Assembly: GCF_025971955.1 (NCBI RefSeq)
Contig: NZ_JAPDMX010000033.1
Coordinates: 371,973-435,972 of the forward strand
Length of the DNA stretch: 64,000 nt
DNA from: Shewanella subflava
GTDB lineage: Bacteria > Pseudomonadota > Gammaproteobacteria > Enterobacterales > Shewanellaceae
Direction: 5' to 3'
Positions 61,120-64,000 of this stretch are shown here, in pieces. A program made the position numbers and the translations under genes. The stretch's first letter is position 1, and the number at the start of each line of letters is the position of its first letter. Below the pieces are notes generated by a model, which saw only the letters and a list, made by a program, of their open reading frames with translations, was not told the DNA's origin and ran no database searches.

Positions 61120-62514
61120 TTATAAATACAAAATGGTGGCTAAACCAAGGAATGTGAAAAAACCGACAACATCAGTCACTGTGGTTAAAATAACAGAACC
61201 TGATAAAGCCGCATCCTGATTAAACTTCTGCAATATCATGGGAACCATAACTCCCGCTATTGCTGCCATTGCCATATTAATTAAAATGGCACAACCAATG
61301 ATAATGCCCATAATAACGTCATCAAACCACCAACCTGCGATTAAGCCAATAACCATGGCCCACAAAACACCGTTTAATGCACCAATGCCTAATTCATTTT
61401 TAAGCAAAGATACAACGTTACCTGCTGAAATCTGACCCATTGCCATACCACGGATCATCAAGGTCAGTGATTGACTGCCAGCAATGCCACCCATTGATGC
61501 AACAATGGGCATCAACACAGCTAAAGCCACAACTTGTGAAAGCACATTTTCAAATAAGCCAATCGTTGCTGAGGCTAAAAATGCAGTTAACAGATTAATA
61601 CCTAACCAAACAGCTCTTCTGCGAGCACCGACAATAATTGGCGCGAACAAGTCATCATCTTCATCCATACCAGCGGTAGCCATGAGTTGAGCTTCATAAT
61701 GCTCACGCACCAGTGCCGTAGCTGTACGTAGTGTCATACGACCAATTAATGTTCCCTCGTCATCAACTACCGGTAATTCTAATTCACGACTATGCTCGAG
61801 AGTTTCTGCAGATTCAATCAATGACGAGTCGGCAGAAATTACTCGGCTATCGGGCCAAATTAAACTTGACAGTAAACTTTCAACATCTGCTTTAAATAAG
61901 TCATAGCGACGCACCGTGCCCACATATTTATCGTTGGCATCGACTAAAAACAAGTGATCATTACAATCTAAATCAATACGGCGAAAAAAACGTTGGCCTT
62001 GTGCAACCGTTGAATCAGGGTTTAATACCAACATTTGGTGATCGGCATAACGACCAATTTCATTCTCGTCATATTGGTCATACAATTCAAAGTGTTTGCG
62101 TTGTCGCTCGCCCATCTGCGCTAAAGCGCGATCGGTAATACTATCAGGTAACGAATCACTCCAATCAATCAGATCTTCTGGACTCAGTTGCGAGAACAGC
62201 AAATCTAACTCTTCATCAGGCATCTTTTTCAAAATACCTAAGCGAGGATCTGCACGCATCAAGTTTAAAACATCAACGCGCTCTTCTGGCTGAACTTGCT
62301 GCCAACGCTCATAACGTTCGTCTAGAGGTAACGATTCAAGTAAGATAGCGATAGTGCCAGCTTCAGCTTCATTTAAAATCTCATTGAACACTTCAGCTTG
62401 CTCTTCACCTTCTGCTTCAGTCAGTTGAAGAACAACTTGGCTCACTTCTATTTGCAGTTGTGATGTAATGTCTTGTTCAGGTTCAGATATAAGTTCGTTC
62501 TTTAATTCTTCCAT
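61120..62514 (-). CDS. mgtE: magnesium transporter MgtE
   Basis: MgtE is a homodimeric Mg2+ channel gated by cytosolic Mg2+. The 464-residue protein has the N domain (residues ~30-150), two CBS domains (about 150-270; VGTVRRYDLFKA and IGRMTLRTATALV), the plug helix and a C-terminal channel of five helices (about 300-464), with the conserved PIVASMGGIAGSQSLTLMIRG pore region and the ILTTVTDVVGF signature in the last helix. Single gene with its own terminator. Confidence 0.96.
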   Translation of the reverse strand: MEELKNELISEPEQDITSQLQIEVSQVVLQLTEAEGEEQAEVFNEILNEAEAGTIAILLESLPLDERYERWQQVQPEERVDVLNLMRADPRLGILKKMPDEELDLLFSQLSPEDLIDWSDSLPDSITDRALAQMGERQRKHFELYDQYDENEIGRYADHQMLVLNPDSTVAQGQRFFRRIDLDCNDHLFLVDANDKYVGTVRRYDLFKADVESLLSSLIWPDSRVISADSSLIESAETLEHSRELELPVVDDEGTLIGRMTLRTATALVREHYEAQLMATAGMDEDDDLFAPIIVGARRRAVWLGINLLTAFLASATIGLFENVLSQVVALAVLMPIVASMGGIAGSQSLTLMIRGMAMGQISAGNVVSLLKNELGIGALNGVLWAMVIGLIAGWWFDDVIMGIIIGCAILINMAMAAIAGVMVPMILQKFNQDAALSGSVILTTVTDVVGFFTFLGLATILYL

Positions 62515-62746
62515 AAGCCCGCCCCTTATCTAATTAAGTGAATAATGCGCAGACTATATTGATATTTACCATGATAAGCAAATACATAAATTAAATTGCA
62601 CACTATATAATTGACCACTTGTAATCAATTCATTATAGTGTCAAAAAACCATGGGGAAACGACAATAAGCCTTCAAGGTTTACCTTTAACACTTTACAGC
62701 ATGGTATGAACTATATTTGATATTAAACGGTTTTGAGGAGCACAAA

Positions 62747-63232
62747 ATGAGCGCAGAAATTTATCAATTTGATGTTAAGGATATTCAAGGGAATAACGTC
62801 AACATGGGAAGTTTTAAGGGGAAGGTATTACTGATTGTCAATACCGCAAGTAAATGTGGTTTCACTCCTCAATATAAAGCGTTAGAGCAACTATACCGGC
62901 AATATAAAGATCAAGGCCTAGTGATTTTAGGATTCCCCTGTAATCAGTTTGGTAGCCAAGAACAAGGTTCTGAAGCAGACATAAGCCAATTTTGTGAATT
63001 AAACTTTGGTGTCACCTTTCCTTTATTTAGTAAGATTGATGTCAATGGGGATAATGCTGCACCACTTTACCAATACCTGAAGCAATCGGCTAAAGGTCTG
63101 CTAGGAAGCGAGTCTATTAAGTGGAATTTCACAAAATTTTTAGTCGATGCCAAAGGAAATGTACTGGAACGATACGCTCCTACCACCAAGCCTGAAGATT
63201 TAGCGGATAAAATTGTAACACTGCTAAAATAA
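62747..63232 (+). CDS. glutathione peroxidase
   Basis: A 161-residue thioredoxin-fold peroxidase that reduces hydroperoxides; many bacterial members use thioredoxin rather than glutathione. The active-site motif is NTASKCGFTPQYK, with Cys in place of selenocysteine, followed by GFPCNQFGSQEQG (catalytic Gln and the resolving-type Cys) and KWNFTKFLVD with the catalytic Trp/Asn. The ATG at 62747 has GAGGAG six bases upstream; a longer frame would add ten residues without support. Similar to E. coli BtuE. Confidence 0.93.
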   Translation: MSAEIYQFDVKDIQGNNVNMGSFKGKVLLIVNTASKCGFTPQYKALEQLYRQYKDQGLVILGFPCNQFGSQEQGSEADISQFCELNFGVTFPLFSKIDVNGDNAAPLYQYLKQSAKGLLGSESIKWNFTKFLVDAKGNVLERYAPTTKPEDLADKIVTLLK

Positions 63233-63365
63233 ATTAAACAGTTAACCACCTGAATTTTATCTATATTTATTTTAAAACATTGAAAATATCAATATTCTGA
63301 AATAATTTTCAATTATTTTTGAACTTTTAAGTAGATGAACACTCAAATCTATTAACAGTGATATT

Positions 63366-63456
63366 CACTTTGTTCATCATCTCCCTGGGACTTCTAGCGC
63401 GGTCCCCTTGATCTCTAAGTAGATCGATAGGCAATCATTTGATTGCCTTTTTTTAT
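63366..63456 (+). ncRNA. candidate small RNA with three hairpins and a Rho-independent terminator
   Basis: In the 379-bp gap after the peroxidase gene, three hairpins follow one another: GGGAC/GTCCC (63389-63408), GATCT/AGATC (63410-63426) and AGGCAATCA/TGATTGCCT (63429-63448), the last followed by seven T. The gap before it is longer than needed for a simple peroxidase terminator, and the first two stems are not explained by termination. No open frame is present. It could be a stand-alone sRNA or a processed 3' UTR. The start is approximate. Confidence 0.45.
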
Positions 63457-63582
63457 GGCTCAAATTTATGAATCGCAGTCATACCAATTACAATAAGTGT
63501 CCACAAAGAGCGTAGGAAAAAGGGGTAATAACAAGGCAAACAGAGATGATAAGCCACTAATCTTAAAGTTAAAATTTAAACA

Positions 63583-63607
63583 TAAAAAAACCACCTTTCG
63601 GTGGTTT
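63583..63607 (-). terminator. terminator of the tRNA cluster
   Basis: Inverted repeat AAACCACC / GGTGGTTT with a TTTC loop, with a run of T on the minus strand after it. It lies just beyond the tRNA-Glu gene, at the 3' side of the leftward cluster. Confidence 0.85.
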
Positions 63608-63611
63608 AATG

Positions 63612-63687
63612 TGGTATCCCATAGGGGATTCGAACCCCTGTTACCGCCGTGAAAGGGCGGTGTCCTAGGCCTCTAGACGAATGGGAC
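63612..63687 (-). tRNA. tRNA-Glu (UUC)
   Basis: 76 nt, acceptor GTCCCAT with ATGGGAT, anticodon loop CCTTTCAC with TTC, T-loop GTTCGAATC and encoded CCA. Very close to E. coli tRNA-Glu. Same sequence as the copy at 63883-63958. Confidence 0.97.
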
Positions 63688-63778
63688 GCCGAGATTTACT
63701 TATACTCAGTAAATAGAGTGAATACTCATCAATGCCTGTAGGCTAAACATTGATGCTATTTGTTGATACCAACAAAAT

Positions 63779-63854
63779 TGGTGGAGCTACACGGGATCGA
63801 ACCGTGGACCTCTTCACTGCCAGCGAAGCGCTCTCCCAGCTGAGCTATAACCCC
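63779..63854 (-). tRNA. tRNA-Ala (GGC)
   Basis: 76 nt, acceptor GGGGTTA, D-arm AGCTCAGCTGGGAGAGC, anticodon loop CTGGCAG (anticodon GGC), T-loop GTTCGATCC and encoded CCA. Confidence 0.96.
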
Positions 63855-63882
63855 AATTCTAGTTAACACTAAAATAAAAATA

Positions 63883-63958
63883 TGGTATCCCATAGGGGAT
63901 TCGAACCCCTGTTACCGCCGTGAAAGGGCGGTGTCCTAGGCCTCTAGACGAATGGGAC
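63883..63958 (-). tRNA. tRNA-Glu (UUC), second copy
   Basis: 76 nt, identical to the copy at 63612-63687, with encoded CCA. First of the Glu-Ala-Glu cluster within this window; the promoter and any further tRNAs would lie to the right of the window edge. Confidence 0.97.
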
Positions 63959-64000
63959 ACTGGTGATACGTTATACTCTGTATCGAGTGAATACTCATCG

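Overview
The window looks like a chromosomal segment of a marine gammaproteobacterium, most likely a Shewanella of the cold-adapted, EPA-producing group. This rests on the pfaR-pfaABCD polyunsaturated fatty acid synthase locus, the housekeeping genes (trpBA, bioBFCD/bioA, yciB, proS, mgtE, etfBA), a lysine-riboswitch/NhaC-type transporter pair and a moderately low G+C. The genus is an inference from protein resemblance and gene order; no alignment was run.

Layout. 1-4.5 kb: end of the trp operon (trpB 3' part, trpA), an orphan periplasmic binding protein, a decayed outer-membrane receptor tail, then yciB, yciI and xthA. 4.5-9.9 kb: the biotin locus, bioB-bioF-bioC-bioD leftward and bioA rightward from a shared control region. 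9.9-14.8 kb: a small membrane protein, a second orphan binding protein, a methyltransferase, a DapA-family aldolase behind a perfect 16-bp palindrome, and a PAS-PAS-GGDEF diguanylate cyclase.

14.9-20.5 kb is the most unusual part. I read it as a decayed chromosomal integron. A 3' remnant of an integron integrase (20278-20526, + strand) faces away from a row of minus-strand gene cassettes, several separated by attC-like sites. Two of these sites are convincing, one of them much like the long Vibrio-type repeat. Cargo includes a superinfection-immunity-like membrane protein, a four-helix membrane protein, two unfamiliar soluble or secreted proteins and a pair of very small ORFs. A truncated transposase and a membrane-bound GGDEF gene have been inserted into the array.

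20.7-39.1 kb: the intact pfa operon (pfaR, pfaA with five tandem ACPs, pfaB, pfaC, pfaD), with overlapping or closely spaced genes. It encodes the iterative synthase that makes eicosapentaenoic acid anaerobically. PfaR looks like a domesticated DDE transposase that has lost a catalytic residue.

39.2-48.6 kb: a small Cys-rich protein, a third orphan binding protein, a YghU-type glutathione transferase, a 950-bp gene-free stretch with palindromic repeats, a hydratase/FAH-hydrolase pair, a chemoreceptor, thymidine kinase, and a NhaC-family transporter preceded by a lysine riboswitch, so probably a lysine transporter. 49-64 kb: etfBA, an H-NS-family protein, rcsF, trmO, an acetyltransferase, proS, a histidine kinase/HD-GYP regulator pair, a patatin-like lipase, a 54-residue basic/acidic protein, a YfaZ-like outer-membrane protein, mgtE, a glutathione peroxidase, a candidate small RNA with three hairpins, and a leftward tRNA-Glu/tRNA-Ala/tRNA-Glu cluster.

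Several start codons were moved from the longest ORF to better supported positions (yciI, tdk GTG, pfaB, pfaC TTG, proS, trmO, the binding proteins); reasons are given per gene.
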